Source: Streptomyces xinghaiensis S187 (GTDB lineage Bacteria > Actinomycetota > Actinomycetes > Streptomycetales > Streptomycetaceae). Taken from it: a stretch of DNA of 64,000 bases. Below the pieces are notes generated by a model. That model saw nothing but the letters and a program-made list of their open reading frames with translations. It was not told where the DNA came from and ran no database searches. The stretch lies in assembly GCF_000220705.2 (NCBI RefSeq), contig NZ_CP023202.1:5858501-5922500 (forward strand), read 5' to 3'. Each line of letters begins with the position of its first letter. The first letter of the stretch is position 1. Shown here piece after piece: positions 40,419-48,100 of this stretch. Made by a program: the position numbers and the translations under genes.

Positions 40419-41540
40419 ATGCGACCTCGTACAGCGGCGGCCCTCGCCGCCACAACCGTTCTCGGCGCCGGTACGGCCGCGGTGGCCGCCGGGCGGTACG
40501 CCGGCGACGCGGCCCTGTCCCCGTCCCGGCCGCTGCCGAGCGACCCCCGGCTCACCGTCCACGCCACCACCGCCGACACGGTGACCCTCACCCGCAGCCT
40601 GGCCTCACTGCGGCCCGGCACCTACGGACTGACCGGCGGCGGCGTGCACGCCGTCATCGGCGACGTGGCCGAGGACGCCGACTGCCCGCCCGACTCGGTG
40701 GTGCGCCGCCTGGTGCGGGTGGAGCGCGGCGGCCTCCGGCGCGGTGCCAAGGTGCGCTTCACCCCGCAGGTCCACACCGGCAACCCCGGTGAGGCGCACG
40801 GCCTGGAGTACGAGGACGTGGAGGTGCCCGGCGAACTGGGCCCGCTGCCCGCCTGGCTGGTGCCCGGCTCCCGCTCGACCTGGGTCCTCACCGCGCACGG
40901 CCTCGGCACCACCCGGGAACACCCCATGGTCGTCATGCCGTTCCTCTCCCGCCTCGGCGTCCCCGTGCTCGACCTCTCCTACCGGGGCGACCCGGGCGCG
41001 CCCCGCGACCCGGACGGCACCGGACACCTCGGCGACACCGAGTGGCGCGACCTGGACGCCGCCGTCCGCTTCGCCGTGCACCGGGGCGCCGAGCGGGTCG
41101 TGCTGCACGGCTGGTCCACCGGCGGCAGCATGGCCGTGCACACCGTGGCCAACTCGGCGCTGCGGGACCGGATCAGCGGCCTGGTGCTCGACTCGCCCGT
41201 GCTCGACTGGCACTCCACGGTCCGCGCCCTCGCCGCCGCCCACGGCACCCCCCGGGCGCTGCTGCCGCTGGCGGTACGGGCCGCGGAGGGCAGGGCGGGG
41301 CTCGGCGCGGAGAGCCTGGCGGAGGCTTCGGCGCCGTCCCGGGTCTCCGTTCCCACCCTGATCCTGCACGGCCCGGACGACCGGCTGGCCCCCTGGGACC
41401 GCTCGCAGCTCCTCGCCGAGCGCCGCCCGGACCTCGTCACCCTCCACGCCGTGCCGGAAGCCCCGCACGCCGCGATGTGGAACGCCGACCCGGCCGGCTA
41501 CGAGGAGGCCCTGCGCCGCTTCCTGACCGCGCTGCTGTAG
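40419..41540 (+). CDS. Alpha/beta-hydrolase with N-terminal membrane/signal segment
   Basis: 373 residues. A hydrophobic N-terminus (residues 6-24) could be a signal or anchor. The hydrolase domain has nucleophile elbow GWSTGG, acid in HGPDDRLAPW and His in EAPHAAMW. Substrate unknown; the family includes peptidases, esterases and lipases. A -10 CACACT (40406-40411) ends 7 bases before the ATG: probable leaderless mRNA. A terminator follows at 41590. Confidence 0.82.
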   Translation: MRPRTAAALAATTVLGAGTAAVAAGRYAGDAALSPSRPLPSDPRLTVHATTADTVTLTRSLASLRPGTYGLTGGGVHAVIGDVAEDADCPPDSVVRRLVRVERGGLRRGAKVRFTPQVHTGNPGEAHGLEYEDVEVPGELGPLPAWLVPGSRSTWVLTAHGLGTTREHPMVVMPFLSRLGVPVLDLSYRGDPGAPRDPDGTGHLGDTEWRDLDAAVRFAVHRGAERVVLHGWSTGGSMAVHTVANSALRDRISGLVLDSPVLDWHSTVRALAAAHGTPRALLPLAVRAAEGRAGLGAESLAEASAPSRVSVPTLILHGPDDRLAPWDRSQLLAERRPDLVTLHAVPEAPHAAMWNADPAGYEEALRRFLTALL

Positions 41541-41589
41541 CCGGCCCGAAACACCGTCACGCGCTGTGCGGCGCCCTCGCGTACCGGCC

Positions 41590-41625
41590 CCGGCACGGGC
41601 GGGAAGCTTTCGCGGCCCGTGCCGG
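41590..41625 (+). terminator. Stem-loop after the hydrolase gene
   Basis: Perfect 11-bp stem CCGGCACGGGC (41590-41600) with GCCCGTGCCGG (41615-41625), 14-base loop. Confidence 0.65.
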
Positions 41626-41716
41626 ACCCGCCCCGGGGAGCGTTCCGAACCCGCCGCGTCATGGGCGCCACACCCTCCGATTGGGCTTTCGGGCCGTCAC
41701 CCGGGACACTGCTGCC

Positions 41717-43228
41717 GTGACGTCCCGTACTCCGCGCGACTCCCGGCTCCATCTTGTCCCGAAACGACCGACGACCGCCGCCAGGCGGGCGGTGACCACC
41801 CGTCGTAAACGGCAGGGCCCCCCGGCCTGGGGGGCCACCGCTCCCCGCCCGCCCGCGGGCACGCCCGCCCCGGCCGAACTGGCGCGCCACGCGCGGGAGG
41901 TCCTTGCCGGAGCGGTGCGGATCGCCCGCTGGGCCGACGCCGAGCGGGGCCGCGGCGCCCGGCCCGGGCCCGGCGGCACGGGAGTGCTCTCCGGCGAGTC
42001 CGCCGAACGGGCCGCCGCCGCTCTCGGGCTGGCACCGCACCGGGTCCGTGCCGACTGGGACCGGGCGCGGCTCGCCGGGCTCGTCGAACTCCACGGCGAC
42101 GTGGCCCGCCCCGGCTGGCGCCTCCACGCCTGGGACCGCGACGACACCGCCGCGCTGCGCGGCTGGGTCGCCCTGCTGGACGCCTGGTCGATAGCCCACC
42201 CCGCCCCGTCCGCCTTCGCGCCCACCGTCGTCGCGGAGGTCGTGGAGGCCGTCCCGCAGCTGCTCTCCGTCCTCCAGCTGTCGGCCGGTCCCGTGCCCCT
42301 CGGCACGCTCGGGGACATCCTCGAACAGCGTGTCGCCGAGCTCCGGACGGAACGCTGCGAGGTCCCCGGCGCCGGCAACGGCACCCCCGCCCCCGCCCCC
42401 GCCCCCGCCCCCGCCCCCGCCCCCGCCCCCGCTCCCGCCGAGCGCACCGGGACCGCCGGTGACCGGCCCGGGGAGAGACCGGCCGGGGACGGCCCCGCGG
42501 GCGGCCCGCCCCCGGCACCCCTGCTGGACTGGGCGCTGGACGGCCTGGTCTCCGTCGGCGCGCTGACCCGGGAGGACGGCCAGGCCATGCTGACCCCGCT
42601 CGGCAACTGGGCGGTCTGGGTCAAGCTCGAACAGATCTGCGTGGCCGCCCAGAGCCCGGCCGGCAACATCGAACAGTCCGCCGCCGACATGCTCCGCGGC
42701 TGCGCCAACCTGACCCCCGGCCCGGCCCGCGCGGAGTACCGCGCCTGGCTCGCGGCCCGTCCCGCCGGCAGCGCCGTCGAGGAACTGCTGGAGGCGGCCC
42801 GCGGCGAGGACGCCCTGCTGCGCGGCCTCGCCTTCGAGGCGCTGCGCGTCGTCGGCGCCCCCGCCGAGCCGGCCGTGCGGGCGGTGACGGGCGAGCCGTA
42901 TCTGCGCCCGTACGCCCTGCTGTGGCTGGCCGAACAGGAGGGCGGCGACCCCGAGGACTCCCCGGACGTGCTCACCCGCGAGGAGGCGACCTGGCTCTGG
43001 GTCGACACCGCCGCCGCGGTGGCCGACCACGGCGAGGGCCAGCTGCTGGTGCACCACCTGGAGTCAGCGGTGCAGGAGACCGTGCCCGCCCTGCTCAGGG
43101 AGGTGCGGTCGGTCGGCCATCCGCGCACGGTCCAGGTCCTGGTCGCCCTGGCCGCGGCCCACCCGGACCCGGCCCTGGCCAAGGCCGTCCGCCGGGCGGC
43201 CTTCCAGGTGCACACGGGCGGCGCGTAG
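41717..43228 (+). CDS. Unknown large cytoplasmic protein with Pro-Ala linker
   Basis: 503 residues, not recognised. The N-terminal 90 residues are basic and disordered. A middle region (about 90-225) is helical and hydrophobic with several Trp. Then comes a Pro-Ala dipeptide linker, followed by a C-terminal domain with HEAT-like helical pairs (LAFEALRVVGAPAEPAVRA, LRPYALLWLAEQEGG). No catalytic motif was seen. The GTG at 41717 is chosen because the -10 GACACT (41705-41710) ends 6 bases upstream, typical of leaderless genes here. It is probably specific to Streptomyces and relatives. Confidence 0.65.
   Translation: MTSRTPRDSRLHLVPKRPTTAARRAVTTRRKRQGPPAWGATAPRPPAGTPAPAELARHAREVLAGAVRIARWADAERGRGARPGPGGTGVLSGESAERAAAALGLAPHRVRADWDRARLAGLVELHGDVARPGWRLHAWDRDDTAALRGWVALLDAWSIAHPAPSAFAPTVVAEVVEAVPQLLSVLQLSAGPVPLGTLGDILEQRVAELRTERCEVPGAGNGTPAPAPAPAPAPAPAPAPAERTGTAGDRPGERPAGDGPAGGPPPAPLLDWALDGLVSVGALTREDGQAMLTPLGNWAVWVKLEQICVAAQSPAGNIEQSAADMLRGCANLTPGPARAEYRAWLAARPAGSAVEELLEAARGEDALLRGLAFEALRVVGAPAEPAVRAVTGEPYLRPYALLWLAEQEGGDPEDSPDVLTREEATWLWVDTAAAVADHGEGQLLVHHLESAVQETVPALLREVRSVGHPRTVQVLVALAAAHPDPALAKAVRRAAFQVHTGGA
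42388..42435 (+). repeat. CCCGCC hexanucleotide repeat coding for Pro-Ala
   Basis: Eight or so tandem copies of CCCGCC inside the unknown gene at 41717 encode a Pro-Ala linker. The unit is in frame, so copy-number change would alter linker length only. Confidence 0.85.
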
Positions 43229-43255
43229 CACCGGGGCCGCCCGCGCCCCCGGGCG

Positions 43256-43756
43256 TCAGGCCGGGGGCATCGTGCTGGGGGCGTAGTCGCCGAAGCTCCA
43301 CACATGGCCCCCGGTGTCCCGGGCCGTGTACGTCCGGGCGCCGTAGGGCTCGTCGGCCGGGGCGGTGAGGATCTCCGCCCCGTGGGCCACCGCGCGGCGG
43401 TGGTGCGCGTCGACGTCGGCCACGCGTACGTAGACACCCGCCGGACCGCCGTCCGGCGGGGCGTCGGTGAGCGCCCCCTTCTCCGCCGTGCTGCCGAGCA
43501 TCACCACCCCGTTGCCGTACGACAGTTCGGCGTGGACGACCGTGCCGGTCTCCTCGTCCTCGTACACCGCGACCTCGGTGAAGCCGAAGGCCCCGGTGAG
43601 CTGCCGGAGAGCCGCGTGCGCGTCCTCGTAGCGCAGGGCCGGGCAGATGCTGGGATGGGCGCTGGCCCCGGCACCCGCACCGGCGCCCCCGCCGCCGCTG
43701 TCACGGGCATCCGCGCCGGCGCCGTCACGGTCCGTTCGGGCCGGGCTGTCCGTCAT
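43256..43756 (-). CDS. VOC-family (glyoxalase/bleomycin-resistance-like) protein
   Basis: 166 residues. After a Gly/Ala-rich N-terminus, a single VOC fold: ICPALRYEDAHAALRQLTGAFGF, then VVHAELSYGNGVVMLG and VYVRVADVDAHHRRAVAHGAE, ending GGHVWSFGDY. Members are dioxygenases, isomerases or drug-binding proteins; substrate unknown. GAGGAGG precedes the ATG. It is convergent with the unknown gene at 41717. Confidence 0.83.
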   Translation of the reverse strand: MTDSPARTDRDGAGADARDSGGGGAGAGAGASAHPSICPALRYEDAHAALRQLTGAFGFTEVAVYEDEETGTVVHAELSYGNGVVMLGSTAEKGALTDAPPDGGPAGVYVRVADVDAHHRRAVAHGAEILTAPADEPYGARTYTARDTGGHVWSFGDYAPSTMPPA

Positions 43757-44080
43757 GGCGGTCCTCCTCACCGGATCGGCTCCGTACGGGCGGCGGGCGG
43801 TACCGGCCCGTCCGTCTCGCCTCCCCCAGTCTCCCCGCCCGTGCCCGGAAGGGCCCGCCGGACGGGGACGGGCGGGGCCCGGACCGCCGGGGAAACCGAG
43901 TTGCGCCGCACCGTTAGACTGGCCCGTATGGCAATTCTCCTCGCTCATTAGGCGGCGTCCGGGTCGCGCCGTACGCGGCCTCACGAGATCCGCGATCCGC
44001 CCGGTATCAGCCCGGATTCGCCTGGATCCGCCCGTCGATCCGACCGCCCGACGTCCGTCCGTTCCGCCTGGAGTATTTCC
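43757..44080 (+). other. Leader region of the ABC-F gene
   Basis: No ordinary gene in 324 bases. It holds a -10 TAGACT (43915-43920), a seven-codon upstream reading frame (43928-43951), and then 129 bases with repeated GATCCGCC-like units and four GATC sites (43987, 43994, 44025, 44037); a fifth GATC is inside the start of the ABC-F gene (44083). Confidence 0.6.
43928..43951 (+). CDS. Possible leaderless upstream ORF, seven residues (MAILLAH)
   Basis: ATG to TAG encodes MAILLAH. TAGACT ends exactly 7 bases before the ATG, the spacing used by leaderless genes throughout this window, so the RNA may begin at this start codon. It lies 129 bases before an ABC-F gene. Ribosome stalling on short leader peptides is known to control several antibiotic-resistance ABC-F genes. 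That this one does so is inference. Confidence 0.45.
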   Translation: MAILLAH

Positions 44081-45679
44081 GTGATCACCGCCACCGGCCT
44101 TGAGCTGCGCGCCGGAGCCCGTCTTCTGATCGAGTCCGCCTCCTTCCGCATCGCCAAGGGCGACCGCATCGGCCTCGTCGGCCGGAACGGCGCGGGCAAG
44201 ACCACCCTCACCAAGGTCCTCGCCGGCCAGGGCATCCCCGCCGCCGGGACCGTCACCCGCTCCGGCGAGGTCGGCTATCTGCCGCAGGACCCGCGCACCG
44301 GCGACCTGGACGTGCTCGCCCGCGACCGCGTCCTCTCCGCCCGCGGCCTGGACGCCGTCATCCGCAAGATGCGCGAGAACGAGCAGCGGATGTCCACCGG
44401 CCAGGGCGCCACCCGCGACAAGGCGATGCGGAAGTACGAGCGCCTGGAGACCGAGTTCCTCACCAAGGGCGGTTACGCCGCCGAGGCCGAGGCCGCCACC
44501 ATCGCCGCCAGCCTGGGACTGCCCGACCGCGTCCTCGGACAGCCGCTGCACACCCTCTCCGGCGGCCAGCGCCGCCGGGTCGAGCTGGCCCGGATCCTCT
44601 TCTCGGACTCCGACATCCTGCTGCTCGACGAGCCGACGAACCACCTCGACGCCGACTCCATCGTCTGGCTGCGGGACTACCTCAAGACCTACAGCGGCGG
44701 TTTCGTGGTCATCTCCCACGACGTGCAGCTCGTCGAGACGGTCGTCAACAAGGTGTTCTACCTGGACGCCAACCGCTCCCGCATCGACGTCTACAACATG
44801 GGCTGGAAGCAGTACCAGGCCCAGCGCGAGGCCGACGAGCGGCGCCGCAAGCGGGAGCGCGCCAACGCCGAGAAGAAGGCCGCCGCCCTCAACAGCCAGG
44901 CCGACAAGATGCGGGCCAAGGCCACCAAGACCGTCGCCGCCCAGAACATGGCCCGGCGCGCGGAGAAGCTGCTCTCCGGCCTGGAGGAGCAGCGGGCCTC
45001 CGACAAGGTCGCCAAGCTCCGCTTCCCCGACCCGGCGCCGTGCGGCAAGACGCCGCTCACCGCCGAGGGCCTGTCGAAGTCCTACGGCTCCCTGGAGATC
45101 TTCACGGACGTCGACCTGGCCATCGACAAGGGCTCCCGGGTCGTCATCCTCGGCCTCAACGGCGCGGGCAAGACCACGCTGCTGCGGCTGCTCGCGGGCG
45201 TGGAGAAGCCCGACACCGGCGCCGTGACCCCGGGCCACGGCCTCAAGCTCGGCTACTACGCGCAGGAGCACGAGACCCTCGACCCGGACCGCACGGTCCT
45301 GGAGAACATGCGCTCCGCCGCCCCGGACCTCGATCTGGTCGCGGTCCGCAAGACCCTCGGCTCGTTCCTGTTCTCCGGTGACGACGTCGACAAGCCCGCG
45401 GGGGTGCTCTCCGGCGGGGAGAAGACGCGGCTGGCGCTGGCGACCCTCGTGGTCTCCTCGGCCAATGTGCTGCTGCTCGACGAGCCGACGAACAACCTCG
45501 ACCCGGCCAGCCGCGAGGAGATCCTGGGAGCGCTGCGCACCTTCACCGGCGCGGTGGTCCTCGTGACCCACGACGAGGGCGCCGTCGACGCACTCCAGCC
45601 GGAGCGGATCATTCTGCTGCCGGACGGTGTGGAGGACCTGTGGGGCGAGGACTACGCGGATCTCGTCGCCCTGGCCTGA
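44081..45679 (+). CDS. ABC-F family ATPase
   Basis: 532 residues with two ATP-binding domains on one chain and no membrane segments. Walker A motifs are GRNGAGKTT and GLNGAGKTT, signature motifs LSGGQRRR and LSGGEKTR, Walker B with DEPTNHLD and DEPTNNLD. The basic coiled linker between domains (about residues 240-310) is the part that enters the ribosomal E site in this family. ABC-F proteins act in translation or antibiotic protection; which applies is not known. The GTG is at 44081. It ends 378 bases before gbn. Confidence 0.9.
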   Translation: MITATGLELRAGARLLIESASFRIAKGDRIGLVGRNGAGKTTLTKVLAGQGIPAAGTVTRSGEVGYLPQDPRTGDLDVLARDRVLSARGLDAVIRKMRENEQRMSTGQGATRDKAMRKYERLETEFLTKGGYAAEAEAATIAASLGLPDRVLGQPLHTLSGGQRRRVELARILFSDSDILLLDEPTNHLDADSIVWLRDYLKTYSGGFVVISHDVQLVETVVNKVFYLDANRSRIDVYNMGWKQYQAQREADERRRKRERANAEKKAAALNSQADKMRAKATKTVAAQNMARRAEKLLSGLEEQRASDKVAKLRFPDPAPCGKTPLTAEGLSKSYGSLEIFTDVDLAIDKGSRVVILGLNGAGKTTLLRLLAGVEKPDTGAVTPGHGLKLGYYAQEHETLDPDRTVLENMRSAAPDLDLVAVRKTLGSFLFSGDDVDKPAGVLSGGEKTRLALATLVVSSANVLLLDEPTNNLDPASREEILGALRTFTGAVVLVTHDEGAVDALQPERIILLPDGVEDLWGEDYADLVALA

Positions 45680-46057
45680 TCTCCCGGCCCGGCCGGTCCG
45701 GCCCGGTCTCCGGGGGCGGCCCCACCGCTTGATCCACTGCGACTGGATCATTCGGCCCATGCGTGATCCGTCATCTGAGTGAGTCCGGTTCGTACCCCGG
45801 TGCGTCCCCGTACCGGTGCGCTCCCGGTGTGCCATGCCCGGTCATCCGGCCCGTCCACCACAGCTGACCTGGCCATTTCCGGTGGAAAACGGAAAACGGC
45901 GGTCGGAAACGGAATGGGGAGTTCAATTCGCCACCCCCTTCCGTGTGTCATACAAGGGTCAAGGATGTCGTACGGACCTTGTCGAATGGGTGGCCAGGAC
46001 GGCGGATAGGGGTGATCATGAGAAGTCCAGAGGCGCACTTCCCATGAGGAGGCACGG
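45680..46057 (+). other. Control region of gbn
   Basis: No gene in 378 bases. Three GATC sites are close together (45731, 45746, 45765), a fourth is at 46014, and one more lies in the ABC-F stop region (45678). An AT-richer stretch contains repeated GGAAAACGGAAAACGG (about 45885-45900). The ribosome site GAGGAGG is at 46046-46052. Confidence 0.6.
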
Positions 46058-46279
46058 GTGGCCGAGACTCTGAAGAAGGGCAGCCGGGTAACCGGCTCCG
46101 CGCGCGAAAAGCTCGCGGCTGACCTGAAGAAGAAGTACGACTCCGGTGCGAGCATCCGGGCGCTGGCCGAGGAGACCGGCCGTTCCTACGGATTCGTCCA
46201 CCGGATGCTCAGCGAGTCAGGAGTGACCCTGCGGGGCCGCGGCGGTGCCACACGCGGCAAGAAGGCCACCTCGGCCTGA
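46058..46279 (+). CDS. gbn: Gbn, small helix-turn-helix nucleoid-associated protein
   Basis: 73 residues, start GTG with GAGGAGG upstream. It is basic and Lys-rich at both ends, with a single helix-turn-helix in the middle (SGASIRALAEETGRSYGFVHRML). Size, sequence and position match SCO1839 of S. coelicolor, described as Gbn, a nucleoid-associated protein that binds GATC. It affects development and antibiotic production there. GATC sites in front of its own gene fit autoregulation. A terminator follows. Confidence 0.85.
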   Translation: MAETLKKGSRVTGSAREKLAADLKKKYDSGASIRALAEETGRSYGFVHRMLSESGVTLRGRGGATRGKKATSA

Positions 46280-46327
46280 CATCCGTCCCGTCCGCAAGGG
46301 CGGTGCGCCCCGAGGGAACGGGTGGTG

Positions 46328-46361
46328 ACCACCCGGTCGGTCCCCGGACCGCCCGGGTGGT
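46328..46361 (+). terminator. Stem-loop after gbn
   Basis: A 34-base inverted repeat with arms of 16 bases and one mismatch (ACCACCCGG... with ...CCGGGTGGT), tiny loop. Confidence 0.7.
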
Positions 46362-46374
46362 TACTGTGCAGTAA
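46361..46374. promoter_or_regulatory. Palindrome TTACTGTGCAGTAA before the enoyl-CoA hydratase gene
   Basis: Six-base arms TTACTG and CAGTAA with 2-base centre, followed by TAATAC, which could be a -10. A TetR- or GntR-type regulator could bind here. It shares its first base with the gbn terminator. Confidence 0.45.
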
Positions 46375-46459
46375 TACAGTTGCCCGGGAGCGGACCTGTA
46401 CATCCACGGCCCCGCTCCCGACCGGCGCTGATCCACTGCGGCCCATTCCGGAGGCACCC

Positions 46460-47242
46460 ATGACCCTGCTGGACCGGGACGGCGTACGGCTCACCCTCGA
46501 CGACGACGGCTCCGTCGCCACGGTGACCCTGGCCAACCCCGCCAAACGCAACGCCCAGACCTTCGCCCTGTGGCGCGCCCTGGCCGAGTCCGGGCGGCTG
46601 CTCCCGGGGACCGTCCGGGTCGTCGTGGTGCGGGCCGAGGGCCAGTCCTTCTCCGCGGGCCTCGACCGGCGCGCCTTCACCCCCGAGGGGATCGACGGCG
46701 AGCCCTCCGTCATGGAACTCGCGGCCCGGGAGGACGGCGGCGAGTCCGCCATCGCCGAGTTCCAGGAGGGCTTCACCTGGCTCCGGCGGAACGACATCAT
46801 CACCGTCGCCGCGGTGCAGGGGCACGCCATCGGTGCCGGCTTCCAGCTCGCCCTCGCCTGCGATCTGCGGGTCTGCGCCGACGACGTCCGGTTCGCGATG
46901 CGCGAGACCGCCCTCGGCATCGTGCCGGACCTCACCGGCACCCACCCGCTGGTCGCCCTCGTCGGTTACGCCCGCGCGCTGGAGATCTGCGTCACCGGCC
47001 GCTTCGTCCAGGCCGAGGAGGCCGAGCGCACCGGCCTCGCCAACCTCGTGGTCCCGGCGGCCGAGCTCGACGCCGCGGCCCGCGATCTGGCGGCGGCCGT
47101 GCTGGCGGCGCCGCGCGACGCCGTGATCGAGACCAAGGCCCTGCTGAAGGACGCGGCCGGCCGCACCCTCGACGAGCAGCGGGCCGCCGAGCGCGCGGCC
47201 CAGAGCCGCCGCCTCCGCGACCTGGCGGGCCTCTCCGACTGA
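46460..47242 (+). CDS. Enoyl-CoA hydratase/isomerase family protein
   Basis: 260 residues, crotonase fold. The CoA/oxyanion hole segments are FSAGLDRRAF and AVQGHAIGAGFQLALACDLRV; the position of the second catalytic Glu is ALGIVPDLTGTHPL, where Asp replaces Glu, so the activity may differ from hydration. ATG at 46460 has GGAGG 5 bases upstream; earlier in-frame codons lack one. Function in fatty acid or other acyl-CoA metabolism. Confidence 0.85.
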   Translation: MTLLDRDGVRLTLDDDGSVATVTLANPAKRNAQTFALWRALAESGRLLPGTVRVVVVRAEGQSFSAGLDRRAFTPEGIDGEPSVMELAAREDGGESAIAEFQEGFTWLRRNDIITVAAVQGHAIGAGFQLALACDLRVCADDVRFAMRETALGIVPDLTGTHPLVALVGYARALEICVTGRFVQAEEAERTGLANLVVPAAELDAAARDLAAAVLAAPRDAVIETKALLKDAAGRTLDEQRAAERAAQSRRLRDLAGLSD

Positions 47243-47263
47243 CCGCCCGCCGCCCGCCGACCG

Positions 47264-47310
47264 CCGTCTCCGCGGGACCCCGCCGTCACCGGCCGGTCCC
47301 GCGGAGACGG
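47264..47310. terminator. Bidirectional terminator between crotonase and SDR genes
   Basis: Perfect 16-bp stem (47264-47279 with 47295-47310), 15-base loop, between convergent genes. Confidence 0.8.
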
Positions 47311-47344
47311 ACCCGCGCGTCCCGCGGCCGGTGGGCGCCCCGGC

Positions 47345-48100
47345 TCAGAAACCGCGCCGGAAGCCGCCGTCCACCGGGAGCATCACCCCGGTGAGGTACG
47401 AGGCCGCGGGGGAGAGGAAGAACGCCGCGGCCCGGCCGAACTCCTCCGGGGTGCCGTAGCGGCCGAGCGGGATCGCGGCCGCGTTACGGGCACGGGCCGC
47501 CTCCGCGTCCCCGGAGAGCGCGTCCAGCTCGCGGACCCGGTCGGTGTCGATCCGGGCCGGGAGCAGCCCGACGACGCGGATACCGCGCGGGCCGAGCTCC
47601 ACGGAGAGCGACTTGGCGAAACCGGCCAGCCCGGGGCGGAGCCCGTTGGAGATGGCCAGCCCCGGGATCGGCTCGTGGACGGAGCCGGAGAGCACGAAGC
47701 CGATGACGCCGCCCTCGTCCAGCTCGTCCGCCGCCACGCGGGCCATCCGGACGGCGCCCAGGAAGACGGACTCGAAGGCGGACCGCCACTGCTCGTCGCT
47801 GTTCTCCGCGCCCGAGCCGGGCGGCGGGCCCCCGACGCTGACCAGTACGCCGTCGAACCGCCCGAAGTGCTCCCGGGCGGTGCCGATCAGCCGGCCGGGG
47901 GTCTCCGGATCGGCGTTGTCGGCGGCGACCCCGATCGCGTTCGGGCCCAGCTTCTCCGCCGCGGCGGCGACGCTCTGCCCGTCACGGGAGGCGAGCACGA
48001 CCCTCGCGCCGTCGGCGGCCAGCTCGCGGGCGGCGGCCAGGCCGAGGCCCCGGGAGCCGCCGGTGACGACGTACACACGGTCATTCAGTCCGAGATCCAT
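47345..48100 (-). CDS. Non-canonical SDR-family protein (catalytic Tyr/Lys replaced)
   Basis: 251 residues, Rossmann motif TGGSRGLG (13-20) and C-terminal PVDGGFRRGF. At the active-site YxxxK the sequence is SNGLR (151-155), so both catalytic residues are replaced by Ser and Arg, as in the divergent 'BKR-like SDR-like' subgroup. It may be a reductase with a different mechanism or a non-enzymatic protein. The ATG at 48100 lies inside the end of the GH15 gene (20-base overlap), which suggests coupling. Confidence 0.82.
   Translation of the reverse strand: MDLGLNDRVYVVTGGSRGLGLAAARELAADGARVVLASRDGQSVAAAAEKLGPNAIGVAADNADPETPGRLIGTAREHFGRFDGVLVSVGGPPPGSGAENSDEQWRSAFESVFLGAVRMARVAADELDEGGVIGFVLSGSVHEPIPGLAISNGLRPGLAGFAKSLSVELGPRGIRVVGLLPARIDTDRVRELDALSGDAEAARARNAAAIPLGRYGTPEEFGRAAAFFLSPAASYLTGVMLPVDGGFRRGF

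Noticed and set aside
43890..43915. SigR-like promoter (GGGAAA, 17 bases, GTT) before the ABC-F uORF
   Set aside because: The -35 differs from the consensus and the spacing is one base short; the TAGACT element alone explains the start.
43757..45835. Extension of the VOC frame on the minus strand
   Set aside because: Upstream of 43756 the frame runs antisense to the ABC-F gene without homology; GAGGAGG before 43756 marks the true start.
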